From Pseudomonas sp. MYb185 (GTDB taxonomy: Bacteria; Pseudomonadota; Gammaproteobacteria; Pseudomonadales; Pseudomonadaceae), in assembly GCF_002979975.1 (NCBI RefSeq), contig NZ_PCQD01000004.1:192486-256485 (forward strand): DNA of 64,000 nucleotides, written 5' to 3'. The stretch's first letter is position 1. The number at the start of each line of letters is the position of its first letter. Positions 1-8,896 of the stretch are shown in pieces. The notes beneath the pieces were generated by a model. The model was not told where the DNA came from, ran no database searches, and saw nothing but the letters and a program-made list of their open reading frames with translations. A program made the position numbers and the translations under genes.

Positions 1-440
1 CCGGGGTGGATATCGAGATCCGTCGCTCGATGTGGCAATTCCTCGAGGAGATCAACGCCCAGGGGGTGACCATCATCCTGACCACCCATTACCTGGAAGA
101 GGCCGAGCAGTTGTGCCGCAACATCGCCATCATCGATGGCGGGCAGATCATCCACAACACCAGCATGCGTGAGCTGCTCAAGGAGTTGCAGGTCGAGACC
201 TTCCTGCTCGACTGCCGCGACGCACTGGTCGAGCCGCCCGCGCTCGGCGGCTATCCCTGTGCGCTGGTGGATGATCACACCCTGGAGGTGCAGGTGGACA
301 GGGAGCAGGGCATGAACGGGCTGTTCGCCGAACTGGCCACGCAGGACATCGAGGTACTGAGCCTGCGCAACAAGAGCAACCGGCTGGAGGAACTGTTCCT
401 GCGTCTGGTGGATGGCAATGCGCAGAAGGGAGTGGCATGA
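1..440 (+). CDS. yadG: ABC transporter ATP-binding protein, C-terminal part (YadG-like)
   Basis: The frame is open from the left edge, so the gene is cut by the window and only about the last 145 residues are present. The segment starts just after the D-loop region (GVDIEIR) and contains the switch histidine in TTHYLEEAEQL, followed by the small C-terminal domain usual in exporters of the ABC-2 type. Walker A, signature and Walker B motifs lie outside the window. It overlaps the permease gene by four bases (ATGA), so the two are translationally coupled. By analogy to YadGH it would energise export of an unknown substrate. Confidence 0.9.
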   Translation, partial: GVDIEIRRSMWQFLEEINAQGVTIILTTHYLEEAEQLCRNIAIIDGGQIIHNTSMRELLKELQVETFLLDCRDALVEPPALGGYPCALVDDHTLEVQVDREQGMNGLFAELATQDIEVLSLRNKSNRLEELFLRLVDGNAQKGVA

Positions 441-1219
441 ACATGAATTACTGGCGCAACAGCTGGGTCGCCTTCAGCACCATCCTGTTCAAGGAAATCC
501 GTCGTTTCACCCGGATATGGCCGCAGACGCTGCTGCCGCCGGGTATCACCATGGCCCTGTACTTCGTCATCTTCGGTAACCTGATCGGCCGGCGTATCGG
601 TGACATGGGCGGGTTCACCTACATCGACTACATCGTGCCCGGGCTGATCATGATGGCGGTGATCACCAACAGCTATTCCAACGTGGTATCGAGCTTCTTC
701 AGCACCAAGTTCCAGCGCTCCATCGAGGAACTGATGGTGGCACCGGTGTCACCGCACGTGATCCTGCTGGGCTACACCCTGGGCGGCGTCGCCCGCGGGC
801 TGGCGGTAGGCCTGATCGTCACGCTGATGTCGCTGTTCTTCACCCGCCTGCAGGTGCAGCACATCGGCTTGACGATCGCCGTGGTGTTCCTCACCTCGCT
901 GGTGTTTTCCCTCGGTGGTTTCATCAATGCGGTATACGCGCGCAGCTTCGATGACATCTCCATCGTGCCGACCTTCGTGCTGACGCCGCTGACCTATCTT
1001 GGCGGGGTGTTCTACTCGATCAACCTGCTGCCCGAGTTCTGGCAGAGCGTATCGCTGATCAACCCCATCCTGCACATGGTCAATGCCTTCCGCTTCGGCA
1101 TCCTGGGTGTATCGGACATCAATATCGGCGTCGCCCTGTTACTGATGATGGTGTTCGTGGTGGGACTCTATCTGTTCAGCTACCGCCTGCTGGTGCGCGG
1201 TACCGGTCTGCGCCAGTAG
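437..1219 (+). CDS. yadH: ABC-2 type transporter permease (YadH-like)
   Basis: A 260-residue inner-membrane protein with about six hydrophobic segments, the normal size for an ABC-2 permease. The conserved C-terminal half includes LTYLGGVFYSI and the NPILHMVNAFRFG stretch typical of this family. It starts inside the stop codon of the ATP-binding gene, so the two form one exporter. The substrate cannot be read from sequence. A second in-frame ATG lies two codons downstream of the chosen start and is an equal alternative. Confidence 0.92.
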   Translation: MNMNYWRNSWVAFSTILFKEIRRFTRIWPQTLLPPGITMALYFVIFGNLIGRRIGDMGGFTYIDYIVPGLIMMAVITNSYSNVVSSFFSTKFQRSIEELMVAPVSPHVILLGYTLGGVARGLAVGLIVTLMSLFFTRLQVQHIGLTIAVVFLTSLVFSLGGFINAVYARSFDDISIVPTFVLTPLTYLGGVFYSINLLPEFWQSVSLINPILHMVNAFRFGILGVSDINIGVALLLMMVFVVGLYLFSYRLLVRGTGLRQ

Positions 1220-1291
1220 TGACCCTGCCGTCGAGCGGGCGCTCGACAGCCCGAGGGAGTGTGGCACGCCTGCCCAGACGCCGCGCCTAGG

Positions 1292-1327
1292 GGTGTAGCG
1301 CCCCGGTCCGCGTTCGGGCGCTACGCC
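1292..1327. repeat. REP-like hairpin, GTAGCGC family
   Basis: GGTGTAGCGCCC and GGGCGCTACGCC form a 12-base inverted repeat with one G-T position and a 12-base loop. Related palindromes occur at 16252-16275, 16388-16410 and 29208-29231. Here it sits in the 227-base gap between the exporter and queF and may also terminate the exporter operon. Confidence 0.7.
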
Positions 1328-1446
1328 TTGGGTGCCTGACCGCAGACGCTGTCTTGCCGCTTGCCAGCACTCCCCGAGGGAACAGCCCCTAGGCCTGATG
1401 CCCCGCCCAAGGTATGCTTGCGGCTCTCAACCCAGGAGACCCGCAA

Positions 1447-2280
1447 ATGCATCCGGCAGACCAGTCGCCCCTCGGAAAATCCAGCAGTTACAGTGACATC
1501 TATACTCCGTCGCTGCTGTATCCGATCCCGCGCCAACCGATCTGGCAAGCGCTCGGGCTGGACCCGGAGCGCTTGCCATTCCATGGTGTGGATGTGTGGA
1601 ACAGTTACGAGGTGTCCTGGCTGACACCGTCCGGCAAGCCAGAAGTGGCTGCGGTGGAATTCATTTTCCCGGTTACCGCCACGGCTCGCATCGTCGAATC
1701 GAAATCCTTCAAGCTGTATCTCAACTCCTTCAACCAGACGGTGTTCAGTGATCGTTCCGAAGTGCTGCGTACCCTCGAATCGGACCTGAGCGTGACTGCC
1801 CAGGCTCCGGTGATGGTGCGTCTGCTGAACATGACGCGCCTGCAGCAGGCCGGCATTGCCCGTTTGCCTGGTGAGTGCCTGGATGATCTGGATGTGCAGA
1901 TCGAGACCTATGACTACTCCCCGCAGTTGCTGCAACTGGCGTCGGGGGGGCGGCACGTGCGGGAAACCCTGCATAGCCACCTGCTCAAGTCCAATTGCCC
2001 GGTGACCGGCCAGCCGGACTGGGGCAGTGTGCTGATCAACTACGCCGGGCCGGCGATCGACAGGGCCAGCCTGCTGCGCTATCTGGTGTCCTTCCGTCAG
2101 CATGCGGACTTTCATGAGCAGTGTGTCGAGCGCATCTTCCTGGAGTTGAGCAGGCTACTGGGCGAGGGGTATGAACTGACAGTCTATGCGCGCTATCTGC
2201 GCCGCGGTGGGCTGGATATCAACCCCTGGCGTTCGACTCAGGCTGGCATGCCGGAAAACCTGCGACTGGCGCGCCAGTAA
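1447..2280 (+). CDS. queF: NADPH-dependent 7-cyano-7-deazaguanine reductase QueF
   Basis: This enzyme reduces preQ0 to preQ1 in queuosine biosynthesis in the cytoplasm. The 277 residues match the long, two-lobed (YqeF-like) form of the family. The nucleophilic cysteine is C184 in SNCPVTGQPDWG, and the QueF substrate motif ESKSFKLYLNS is present. I start at the ATG at 1447, preceded by AGGAG about ten bases upstream, rather than an upstream in-frame ATG at 1414 that has no such site. It converges on the DUF4404 gene with a hairpin terminator between them. Confidence 0.95.
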   Translation: MHPADQSPLGKSSSYSDIYTPSLLYPIPRQPIWQALGLDPERLPFHGVDVWNSYEVSWLTPSGKPEVAAVEFIFPVTATARIVESKSFKLYLNSFNQTVFSDRSEVLRTLESDLSVTAQAPVMVRLLNMTRLQQAGIARLPGECLDDLDVQIETYDYSPQLLQLASGGRHVRETLHSHLLKSNCPVTGQPDWGSVLINYAGPAIDRASLLRYLVSFRQHADFHEQCVERIFLELSRLLGEGYELTVYARYLRRGGLDINPWRSTQAGMPENLRLARQ

Positions 2281-2287
2281 CGAGGAG

Positions 2288-2309
2288 GGTCCTGCCGGGA
2301 GGCAGGACC
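2288..2309. terminator. Hairpin between convergent queF and DUF4404 gene
   Basis: GGTCCTGCC, a GGGA loop and GGCAGGACC make a perfect 9-bp stem in the 39-base gap between two convergent genes, so it probably serves both. Confidence 0.7.
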
Positions 2310-2319
2310 GGCAGGGGTT

Positions 2320-2598
2320 TCAGATACCCATGTTCGACAAGGTTTGCACCACGTTCTGCAGCGTCGCGGCCAGGGTCGGATGCCGTTCGGAGAACTCCTC
2401 GATCATCAGGTTCACCCCGTCCACCAGACTCGGGTCGTTGACGGCATCCTCATCGGCCTCACGTACCAGCAGGCGGGCTTCGAGGGTATTGGCCAGTGCC
2501 TCCAGCGAACTGCGCTCCTCGGCCGAAAGCTGGGTATCCGGATCGTTCAGTGTCTGCTGCAGGGATTCGAGCTGGGCTTTCAGTTGTTCTTCCGGCAT
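2320..2598 (-). CDS. DUF4404 family protein
   Basis: A small, acidic, probably cytoplasmic protein of 92 residues, largely helical with a heptad-like N-terminal half. It shows the family pattern: an LSAEERSSLEALA stretch, then DGVNLMIEEFSERHPTLA and a terminal LSNMGI. The family is common in Pseudomonas and has no assigned function. An AGGAGT site precedes the ATG. Family membership is confident; function is unknown. Confidence 0.85.
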   Translation of the reverse strand: MPEEQLKAQLESLQQTLNDPDTQLSAEERSSLEALANTLEARLLVREADEDAVNDPSLVDGVNLMIEEFSERHPTLAATLQNVVQTLSNMGI

Positions 2599-2829
2599 TG
2601 GGCTACTCCTGTAGGAAAACGCGTTGCTTACACTATAGACTCCGAACCCTGCCGCCGTCTCCCTGCTCGGTCAAGTCATCACTGGGTTGCCGACAACCCC
2701 CTGCTTCCCTGACAATCACCGCAAAATCGCTCAGTGGACAGAGGATTTTGGATTACACTGGCGGCCTCTACGCGCGGCATCCGGCGTTTCGATCTGCCGC
2801 TCTGGTCCCCAAATGGAGAGTTCTCAATA

Positions 2830-3555
2830 ATGAAGCTATTGAATGCCACCACCTGCAGTCTGCTGGCCGGGGCGCTGGCACTGTCGGTGATCGCTCCCGT
2901 GGCGGCAGACGATGACGATTATGACTATGAGGCCGAGTATCGTGATCCCGATCCCTGGGAGCCGATGAACCGGGTGATATTCCGTTTCAACGATACCCTG
3001 GATACCTACGCCCTCAAGCCGGTAGCCAAGGGCTACGATCGGGTTATGCCGCAGTTTCTGAATGACGGTGTCACCAATGTATTCAACAACCTCGGTGAGC
3101 CGAAGAACCTGATCAACAATACCCTGCAGGGCAAATTCCACGATGCCGGCATCGATCTGGCGCGCTTTCTGATGAACACCACTGTGGGGGTGGTCGGCGT
3201 GTTCGACGTGGCCACCCGCATGGGCCTGCAGCGCAACGACGAGGACTTTGGCCAGACCCTGGGCGCCTGGGGTGTGCAGAGCGGCCCCTATGTCATGCTG
3301 CCGCTGTTCGGTCCGAGCACGGTGCGCGATGGCAGCGCCTTCGCCCTGGAAGGCTACACCGTTTACAACTACGCAGATACGGATCATGTGCGCACCCGCA
3401 ACACCGCGGTGGGCCTGGATATCGTCGATACCCGCGCCGGCCTGCTGTCGCAGGAGCGCCTGATCCGCGGTGACAAGTACCGATTCATCCGCAACGCGTG
3501 GTTACAGAATCGTGAGTACAAGGTCAAGGATGGGCAGGTAGAGGACGAGTTTTAG
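2830..3555 (+). CDS. mlaA: MlaA family (VacJ-like) outer-membrane phospholipid protein
   Basis: MlaA sits in the outer membrane and removes mislocalised phospholipids, passing them to the Mla pathway. The 241-residue protein has the core motifs DPWEPMNRVIFRFND near the N-terminus and ARFLMNTTVGVVGVFDVA in the middle, then FGQTLGAWGV. The ATG at 2830 has GGAGAG upstream and opens a signal peptide ending at APVAAD; there is no cysteine at the cleavage site, so it looks secreted rather than lipidated. A paralog lies at 31561-32334. No mlaBCDEF genes are in the window. An upstream in-frame start at 2734 would put non-signal sequence in front and is rejected. Confidence 0.92.
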   Translation: MKLLNATTCSLLAGALALSVIAPVAADDDDYDYEAEYRDPDPWEPMNRVIFRFNDTLDTYALKPVAKGYDRVMPQFLNDGVTNVFNNLGEPKNLINNTLQGKFHDAGIDLARFLMNTTVGVVGVFDVATRMGLQRNDEDFGQTLGAWGVQSGPYVMLPLFGPSTVRDGSAFALEGYTVYNYADTDHVRTRNTAVGLDIVDTRAGLLSQERLIRGDKYRFIRNAWLQNREYKVKDGQVEDEF

Positions 3556-3735
3556 GGTCTGTTGCCGTTGCGCCATGCATAGCCTTCCGACGCACTGATC
3601 GTCGGGAGGTTGCCTGTACCTGCGGATGGGAGTAATGTCTGCCCCTTGGTAAGGGTCAGGCTCGATTCTGACCTCTAATAAACCCCTGTGGCCGCCAAGC
3701 TCAGCCTGGCTTTTCGGCAATGACGTAGGGAATAT

Positions 3736-4926
3736 ATGCAGCGTCCCGGCACCACTTTGCTGGTTATTGATGATGACGACCAGGTTCGTCACAGCATCGC
3801 GATTCACCTTGAACAGTGTGGTTTCGAGGTTCTGCAGGCCAGTCGTGCTCAAGATGGGCTGTCGCTGGTAATGAGCCAGCATCCCGAGCTGGTGTTGTGC
3901 GATCTGCAGATATCGGACATGAGCGGCTTCGAGTTGCTGGAGCAGCTTGGCGAGCGTGGCCCGGACATGCCGGTGATCGTGCTCTCCGCCGATGGGGTCA
4001 TGAGCGATGTGGTACAAGCCCTGCGTCTGGGTGCCAGCGATTATCTGATCCGTCCCCAGGATGATCTTGAAGTACTGGAGCATGCTGTACGCCGCTCTCT
4101 GGATCGTGCTCGCCTGCGCAACGAGAACCAGCGTATCCGCGAGCGTCTGGAACTGGCCAACCACGAACTGGAAAATCATCTGCGCGAACTGCGCGATGAC
4201 CAGGCGGCAGGTCGCCAGGTGCAGCTCAACATGCTGCCGCCGACGCCTTGGGACAGTGGTGAGTTCTTCTTCGAACACCGCATCATTCCGTCGCTGTATC
4301 TCTCCGGCGACTTTGTCGACTACTTCCGTATCTCCGACACTCAGTTGGGCTTCTATCTGGCCGATGTGTCAGGGCATGGTGCTTCTTCCGCTTTCGTCAC
4401 CGTGCTGCTGAAGTTCATGACCACCCGTCTGCTGTATGAGCAGCGCAAGCAGAAGGAAGAGGGGCCGATCAGCTTCCAGCCTTCCGATGTGCTCGGTCAC
4501 ATCAATCGCAGTCTGATCAGTTGCAAGCTGGGCAAGCACGTGACTATGCTCGGCGGGGTCATCGACGAGGCGCAGCAGACGCTGACCTACAGCATTGGTG
4601 GGCATCTGCCGCTACCGGTGCTGGTGGCCGATGGCAAGGCGCAGTATCTGCAGGGCAAGGGCCGACCGGTGGGGCTGTTCGATGACGCCGAGTATGAGAA
4701 CCACCAGTTGCCGCTGCCGCCGACGTTTTCGCTGACGCTATGCTCTGACGGTGTGCTTGATTGTGTTGAAGGGACTACCCTGAAGGAAAAGGAAGACCGG
4801 TTGCCCGCACTGGTGGAGCAGGCGGGCGCAAACATGCAGACCTTCATGCAACTGCTCGGGCTCGAGCAAGCCAAGGTGATGCCGGATGATATCTCAGTGT
4901 TGCTGTTGAGCAGGAAACCGGAATGA
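3736..4926 (+). CDS. rssB: Response regulator with PP2C/SpoIIE-type phosphatase domain (RssB)
   Basis: Residues about 5-125 are a receiver domain with acidic pocket D12-D15 and phosphoacceptor D56 in VLCDLQISDMSGFE. A helical linker follows (about 130-170), then a serine phosphatase domain (about 190-395). The metal-binding aspartates appear intact in LSGDFVDYF, ADVSGHG, CSDGVLD and PDDISVL. The Pseudomonas protein of this layout is called RssB, though unlike the E. coli RpoS adaptor it keeps a phosphatase-like output. It overlaps the STAS gene by four bases, suggesting that it dephosphorylates that partner. The RssB label rests on architecture and gene order. Confidence 0.88.
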   Translation: MQRPGTTLLVIDDDDQVRHSIAIHLEQCGFEVLQASRAQDGLSLVMSQHPELVLCDLQISDMSGFELLEQLGERGPDMPVIVLSADGVMSDVVQALRLGASDYLIRPQDDLEVLEHAVRRSLDRARLRNENQRIRERLELANHELENHLRELRDDQAAGRQVQLNMLPPTPWDSGEFFFEHRIIPSLYLSGDFVDYFRISDTQLGFYLADVSGHGASSAFVTVLLKFMTTRLLYEQRKQKEEGPISFQPSDVLGHINRSLISCKLGKHVTMLGGVIDEAQQTLTYSIGGHLPLPVLVADGKAQYLQGKGRPVGLFDDAEYENHQLPLPPTFSLTLCSDGVLDCVEGTTLKEKEDRLPALVEQAGANMQTFMQLLGLEQAKVMPDDISVLLLSRKPE

Positions 4927-5411
4927 TGACAACAGGCAGGATTCAGTTCGCTGAGTCCGAAGGTACTTTCGTCCTCAAGTTCATTGGCGATGTGCGCCTG
5001 ACGCTGTGCGCCGCGCTGGATGCCTATATCGAGAAGATTTTCAGCGCCTTGAGTTTCAAGTCCATCGTCATCGACCTGACCGAAACCGACAATATCGACA
5101 GCACCTCCCTGGGCCTGCTGGCCAAGCTGTCGATCCTGTCCAAGGAACGGGTCGGCCTGTTGCCGACGCTGGTATCGACCCATGAGGACCTGAACCGCCT
5201 GCTGCAGAGCATGGGGTTCGATCAGATTTTCAATATCGTGGCTGAGTCCACGCCCACCGACGCCGAACTCCAGGAGTTGCCTGGCCAGTTGCTGTCCGAG
5301 GATCAGGTGAAGGACCGGGTACTGGAGGCCCACCGTATCCTGATGGACCTCAATGAGCATAACCGTACCGCCTTCACCGACCTGGTCAGCACCCTGGAAT
5401 CAAACGGCTGA
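4923..5411 (+). CDS. rssC: STAS-domain anti-sigma factor antagonist (RssC-like)
   Basis: A 162-residue cytoplasmic protein whose first 110 residues form a STAS domain. The phosphorylatable serine is S60 in [11 protein letters not shown], the usual position in SpoIIAA-like antagonists. The C-terminal 50 residues extend beyond a minimal STAS domain and are helical and acidic. It is translationally coupled to the phosphatase-bearing RssB gene, so RssB is the likely enzyme that resets it; the kinase/anti-sigma partner is not in the window. The 3' end overlaps the convergent tal gene by 12 bases. Confidence 0.85.
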   Translation: MMTTGRIQFAESEGTFVLKFIGDVRLTLCAALDAYIEKIFSALSFKSIVIDLTETDNIDSTSLGLLAKLSILSKERVGLLPTLVSTHEDLNRLLQSMGFDQIFNIVAESTPTDAELQELPGQLLSEDQVKDRVLEAHRILMDLNEHNRTAFTDLVSTLESNG

Positions 5412-6350
5412 GGCCGCCCGTTCCGTCAGCAGCTGTTCGAGCTTGCGCTGATCGGCGGCAAAGGCGCGAATGCCTTCGGCCAGTTTTTCCGTGGCCATCG
5501 CATCTTCATTGTGCGCCCAGCGAAACGCGATTTCATCCAGGGGCTGACGCGGATCATCGGACGGGCTGGTCAACAGCGTCGAGGCCGCCAGCGGGCCGGG
5601 CTCGCTGGCCAGTTGCTGCAGCAGAGCGGGGCTGATGGTCAGCCGGTCGCAACCACACAGCGCCTCGATCTGACCGATATTGCGGAAGCTGGCGCCCATC
5701 ACCACCGTGGCGTACAGGTGTTGCTTGTAATAGCGGAATATGCGCGCCACCGACTGCACGCCTGGATCATCCGCGCCCTGATAGTCACGCCCGTCACGCT
5801 GCTTGTACCAGTCATGGATGCGCCCGACGAAGGGTGAGATCAGAAATACCCCCGCATCGGCGCAGGCCTGGGCCTGGGCAAAGGAAAACAGCAGCGTCAG
5901 GTTGCACTGAATGCCTTCGCGCTCCAGCTCGGCTGCGGCCTGGATGCCTTCCCAGGTGGCGGCGATCTTGATCAGCACCCGGTCCCGGGTCACACCGCCC
6001 TGTTCATACAGTTCGATCAGCTTGCGCGCCTTGTCCAGAGTGGCGGCACGGTCGAAGGACAGCCGAGCGTCCACTTCGGTGGAGACGCGTCCGGGTACCA
6101 GCTTGACGATCTCGCTGCCCACGGCCACAGCGAAATGATCGCAGGCATCGGCGATCAGTTCATAACTGCCGCTGGCCTGCTGCAGTGCCCGGTCCAGCAA
6201 AGGGGCGTAGTCGGCCTGCTGCGCGGCCTTCAGCAGCAGCGAGGGGTTGGTGGTGGCATCCACTGGTTGCAGGGTTCGGATGGCGTCGATGTCGCCGGTA
6301 TCGGCGACAATCAAGGTGTGCTGACGGAGACTATCCAGTTTGCTTGTCAT
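5400..6350 (-). CDS. tal: Transaldolase
   Basis: Transaldolase moves a dihydroxyacetone unit between sedoheptulose 7-phosphate and glyceraldehyde 3-phosphate in the non-oxidative pentose phosphate pathway. The 316 residues fit the classical TalB length. The N-terminal motif [12 protein letters not shown] and the Schiff-base lysine in [12 protein letters not shown] are both visible, as is the C-terminal [10 protein letters not shown]. Its end overlaps rssC, leaving no room for a terminator between the convergent genes. The upstream side is a repeat array. Confidence 0.96.
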   Translation of the reverse strand: MTSKLDSLRQHTLIVADTGDIDAIRTLQPVDATTNPSLLLKAAQQADYAPLLDRALQQASGSYELIADACDHFAVAVGSEIVKLVPGRVSTEVDARLSFDRAATLDKARKLIELYEQGGVTRDRVLIKIAATWEGIQAAAELEREGIQCNLTLLFSFAQAQACADAGVFLISPFVGRIHDWYKQRDGRDYQGADDPGVQSVARIFRYYKQHLYATVVMGASFRNIGQIEALCGCDRLTISPALLQQLASEPGPLAASTLLTSPSDDPRQPLDEIAFRWAHNEDAMATEKLAEGIRAFAADQRKLEQLLTERAASAV

Positions 6351-6426
6351 GATGGCCCGAGGCGGTTGCGAAGAGAGGCCTTCGACCTTACCTCAAGCCT
6401 GTTGCAGCGGGCAATGCTGGCGCCCC

Positions 6427-6772
6427 ATGGATTGCCGCGCCCTTCGGGCTCGCAATGACAGTGGAGTAATGGATTGCCGGGTTTCGCTCGTAATGACAGT
6501 GGAGTGATGGATTGCCGGGCTTCGCTCGCAATGACAGTGGAGTGATGGATTGCCGGGCTTTGCTCGTAATGACAGTGGAGTGATAGGTTGCCGCGCTTCG
6601 CTCGCAATGACAGCGGAGTAATGGCTTGCCAGGCTTCGCTCGTAATGACAGTGGAGTAATGGATTGTCGGGCTTTGCTCGTAATGACAGTGGAGTAATAG
6701 GTTGCCGCGCTTCGCTCGCAATGACAGTGGAGTGATGGATTTCCGCGCTTGGCTTGCAATGACAGCGGAGTG
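6427..6772. repeat. Tandem array of nine approximately 38-bp REP-like units
   Basis: Nine head-to-tail copies start at 6427 (42 bases), 6469, 6507, 6545, 6583, 6621, 6659, 6697 and 6735 (38 bases each). Each unit holds an imperfect inverted repeat around ATTGCCGCGCTTCGCTCGC followed by AATGACAGTGGAGT. Copies differ at a few positions. A degenerate tenth copy follows, then an inverted single copy at 6810-6840. The array fills most of the 520-base gap between tal and dusA; no gene is seen in that gap. Confidence 0.92.
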
Positions 6773-6809
6773 ATGGACTTCCTGGGCGCGTAAGGCTCTT
6801 GCACTACCC

Positions 6810-6840
6810 GTCATTGCGAGCCCGAAGGGCGCGGCAATCC
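6810..6840. repeat. Inverted copy of the REP-like unit closing the array
   Basis: GTCATTGCGAGCCCGAAGG followed by GCGCGGCAATCC is the reverse complement of unit 1 at 6427-6468, including its longer CCCGAAGGG centre. The array is thus bounded by two copies of the long-form unit in opposite orientation. Confidence 0.85.
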
Positions 6841-6870
6841 ATACTGCCGGCTAACGCAAATCTTCAGTCA

Positions 6871-7893
6871 TCAAGCACGCATACGCCCAATCATGTCCTC
6901 GACTACGTCATCGTATAGTGCCAGCGGCTGTTCGGTACGGTGAATCTCGGTGCTCAATCGCCGGCGGAAATGCCGTGCCCCCGGCAACCCCTGGAACAGT
7001 CCGAGGATATGCCGGGTGACATGATGCATGGCCCCTCCTTGCTCGAGATGCGCCGCAATATAGGGTCGCAGTGCCCCGAGCACCTCGATACGGCTGCGCA
7101 CCGGTGCATCATCCCCATAAAAGCGTCGGTCCACGTCGGCCAGCAGATAGGGGTTGTGATACGCCTCGCGGCCGACCATCACGCCGTCCAGCGTCTGCAT
7201 GTGCTGCTGCATGGCGTCGAGGTCGGTCAGTCCACCGTTGAGGATGATCTCCAGCTGTGGGAAATCGGCTTTGAGCTGATGCACCACCTCATAGCGCAGC
7301 GGTGGAATATCCCGGTTCTCCTTGGGCGACAGCCCCTCCAGAATGGCGATCCGCGCATGCACGATAAAGGTCTGGCAACCGGCCTCATGCACCTGGCCGA
7401 CAAAATCCACCAGCTGTTCATAGCTGTCGCGTCCATTGATGCCGATCCGGTGCTTGACCGTGACCGGCACGCTGCAGGCATCGAGCATCGCCTTGACCCC
7501 GTCGACTACCAGTTGTGGATGACCCATCAGGCAGGCGCCGATCAGGTTGTTCTGTACCCGGTCACTGGGGCAGCCGACATTCAGGTTCACCTCGGCATAC
7601 CCCGCTTCTTCGGCCAGCCGCGCACACTGCGCCAGCTCCTGCGCGTCGCTGCCGCCCAGTTGCAGCGCCAGCGGCTGTTCCTGCGGGTGATAGCCGAGAA
7701 AGCGTGAACGATCCCCATGCAATACCGCGCCGGTGGTGACCATCTCGGTGTACAGCAGGGTATGCCGGGAGATCAGCCGGGCGAAGTAACGATAGTGCCT
7801 GTCGGTCCAATCCATCATCGGCGCCACGCTGAAGCGGCGCGACGGGCCGGGGCGCGAAAGGCTGGGCTGTACAGGGCAGGGCAGGATACTCAT
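6871..7893 (-). CDS. dusA: tRNA-dihydrouridine(20/20a) synthase DusA
   Basis: DusA is an FMN enzyme that reduces uridine 20/20a in the tRNA D-loop. The TIM-barrel shows FSVAPMMDWTDRHYRYF, the catalytic cysteine in LNVGCPSDRVQN, and the FMN phosphate region INGGL...VMVGREAYHNP. The C-terminus HITRHILGLFQG-type segment appears as HVTRHILGLFQGLPGARHF. The frame is open to 8079, but conservation with the family starts at RFSVAP; I use the ATG at 7893, giving 340 residues, with 7920 as alternative. It diverges from the LpoB cluster. Confidence 0.92.
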   Translation of the reverse strand: MSILPCPVQPSLSRPGPSRRFSVAPMMDWTDRHYRYFARLISRHTLLYTEMVTTGAVLHGDRSRFLGYHPQEQPLALQLGGSDAQELAQCARLAEEAGYAEVNLNVGCPSDRVQNNLIGACLMGHPQLVVDGVKAMLDACSVPVTVKHRIGINGRDSYEQLVDFVGQVHEAGCQTFIVHARIAILEGLSPKENRDIPPLRYEVVHQLKADFPQLEIILNGGLTDLDAMQQHMQTLDGVMVGREAYHNPYLLADVDRRFYGDDAPVRSRIEVLGALRPYIAAHLEQGGAMHHVTRHILGLFQGLPGARHFRRRLSTEIHRTEQPLALYDDVVEDMIGRMRA

Positions 7894-8236
7894 GTGCTTT
7901 GCGGCGGCCTCGGTGGTCATCGTTTGGCGTCGGGTGGGGCTGGCGATCAGCATGGCGGTCATGCTGGGGCTTGTATTCAGGACGGCGCAGTCTATCAAAA
8001 AAAGCGGAACCTTTGATCGGGATGGAACGGCATCTCTTTGCATTCGATCCCCAAAAATGGGTATGTCGTAATGACGCAATGATGCTATAAAGCTGCGGAA
8101 ATGATATTGGATCGCCTTCAGTTGACGATCCGCACAGGCGAACGGTAAGGGATAGCCCGGGTCGATGAGGCTCGCTGCTCTTCACCTATGGAGCCAGCAC
8201 CTGGCTGGCGGTCTTAGTTCCATGTAGAGGTGACCC
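7894..8236. other. Intergenic region between divergent dusA and lpoB-like genes
   Basis: A 343-base spacer containing an AT-richer tract (7990-8110, with CAAAAAAAGC and GATGCTATAAAG), likely to hold the two divergent promoters, and a TTGACG hexamer at about 8121 facing the lpoB-like gene. No palindromic operator, RNA gene or small coding frame with a ribosome site was found. Confidence 0.45.
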
Positions 8237-8872
8237 ATGACGGGAATCCGAGGTTTGGCAATCTGTTCCACAATGGCGCTGCTGTCTGCCTGTGCTACCA
8301 CCGGGGTGAACAACTCGGCGGGGCGTGCCACCGTGTATGAGGATGTACGCACCAGCAGTTCCATCGTGCAGGGCATAGGCATCGAGTCGCAGGATATCGT
8401 GGCGGTAACCGACCGCATGATGCGCGACATGCTGGCCAATCAGTTGCTGGCCGGTCGCAGCCCGGCGCCGCGGGTCATCATCGATTCCCAGTATTTCACC
8501 AATGAAAGCTCCTCGCGCATCAACAAGAACATGATTACCGACCGCCTGCGCATCGAGCTGCAACGCGCTGCCCAGGGGCGCATGGTGTTCATCGGTCGCG
8601 AATATTCCGGCATGGTCGAGGCCGAGCGTGAGCTCAAGCGCAGTGGCGTCACCGACGCTGGCACCATCCGCAGCACCCGTGGCACCGCCGGCGCGGACTT
8701 CCGCCTGGTGGGACGCATCACCTCCGCCGACGCGGTGGACAGCAGCAGCGCACTGACCTCCCGTTACCAGCAGATCTCCTTCGAGATGATCGACCTGGAA
8801 TACGGCACCGTGGTCTGGGGCGGGCTGTACGAGTTCAAGAAGACCGCGCAGGACGACATCATCTACCGCTAG
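8237..8872 (+). CDS. LpoB-like lipoprotein (penicillin-binding protein activator family)
   Basis: The 211-residue product has a short signal peptide and lipobox LLSAC with the lipidated cysteine at residue 19, so it should be anchored in the outer membrane. The body matches the LpoB/PSLF83 fold family: RMMRDMLANQLLA, RVIIDSQYFTNESS and the late FEMIDLEYGTVVWGG. LpoB activates the peptidoglycan synthase PBP1b in enterobacteria; in this gene context the target is not known. GAGGTGA precedes the ATG. It leads a five-gene same-strand cluster, 24 bases before the next gene. Confidence 0.85.
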   Translation: MTGIRGLAICSTMALLSACATTGVNNSAGRATVYEDVRTSSSIVQGIGIESQDIVAVTDRMMRDMLANQLLAGRSPAPRVIIDSQYFTNESSSRINKNMITDRLRIELQRAAQGRMVFIGREYSGMVEAERELKRSGVTDAGTIRSTRGTAGADFRLVGRITSADAVDSSSALTSRYQQISFEMIDLEYGTVVWGGLYEFKKTAQDDIIYR

Positions 8873-8896
8873 GCGGTCAGCGACACGGAGATTGCC

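Noticed and set aside
6388-6804. Left-strand frame of 138 residues through the 38-bp array (and a second of 155 residues)
   Set aside because: Translation is repeat-derived (recurring SITPLSL, HCERSAA). 38 is not a multiple of three, so the frame cycles through the repeat; there is no ribosome site.
6427-6840. Possible CRISPR array
   Set aside because: Units are adjacent with no unique spacers and repeats themselves vary; no cas genes are near.
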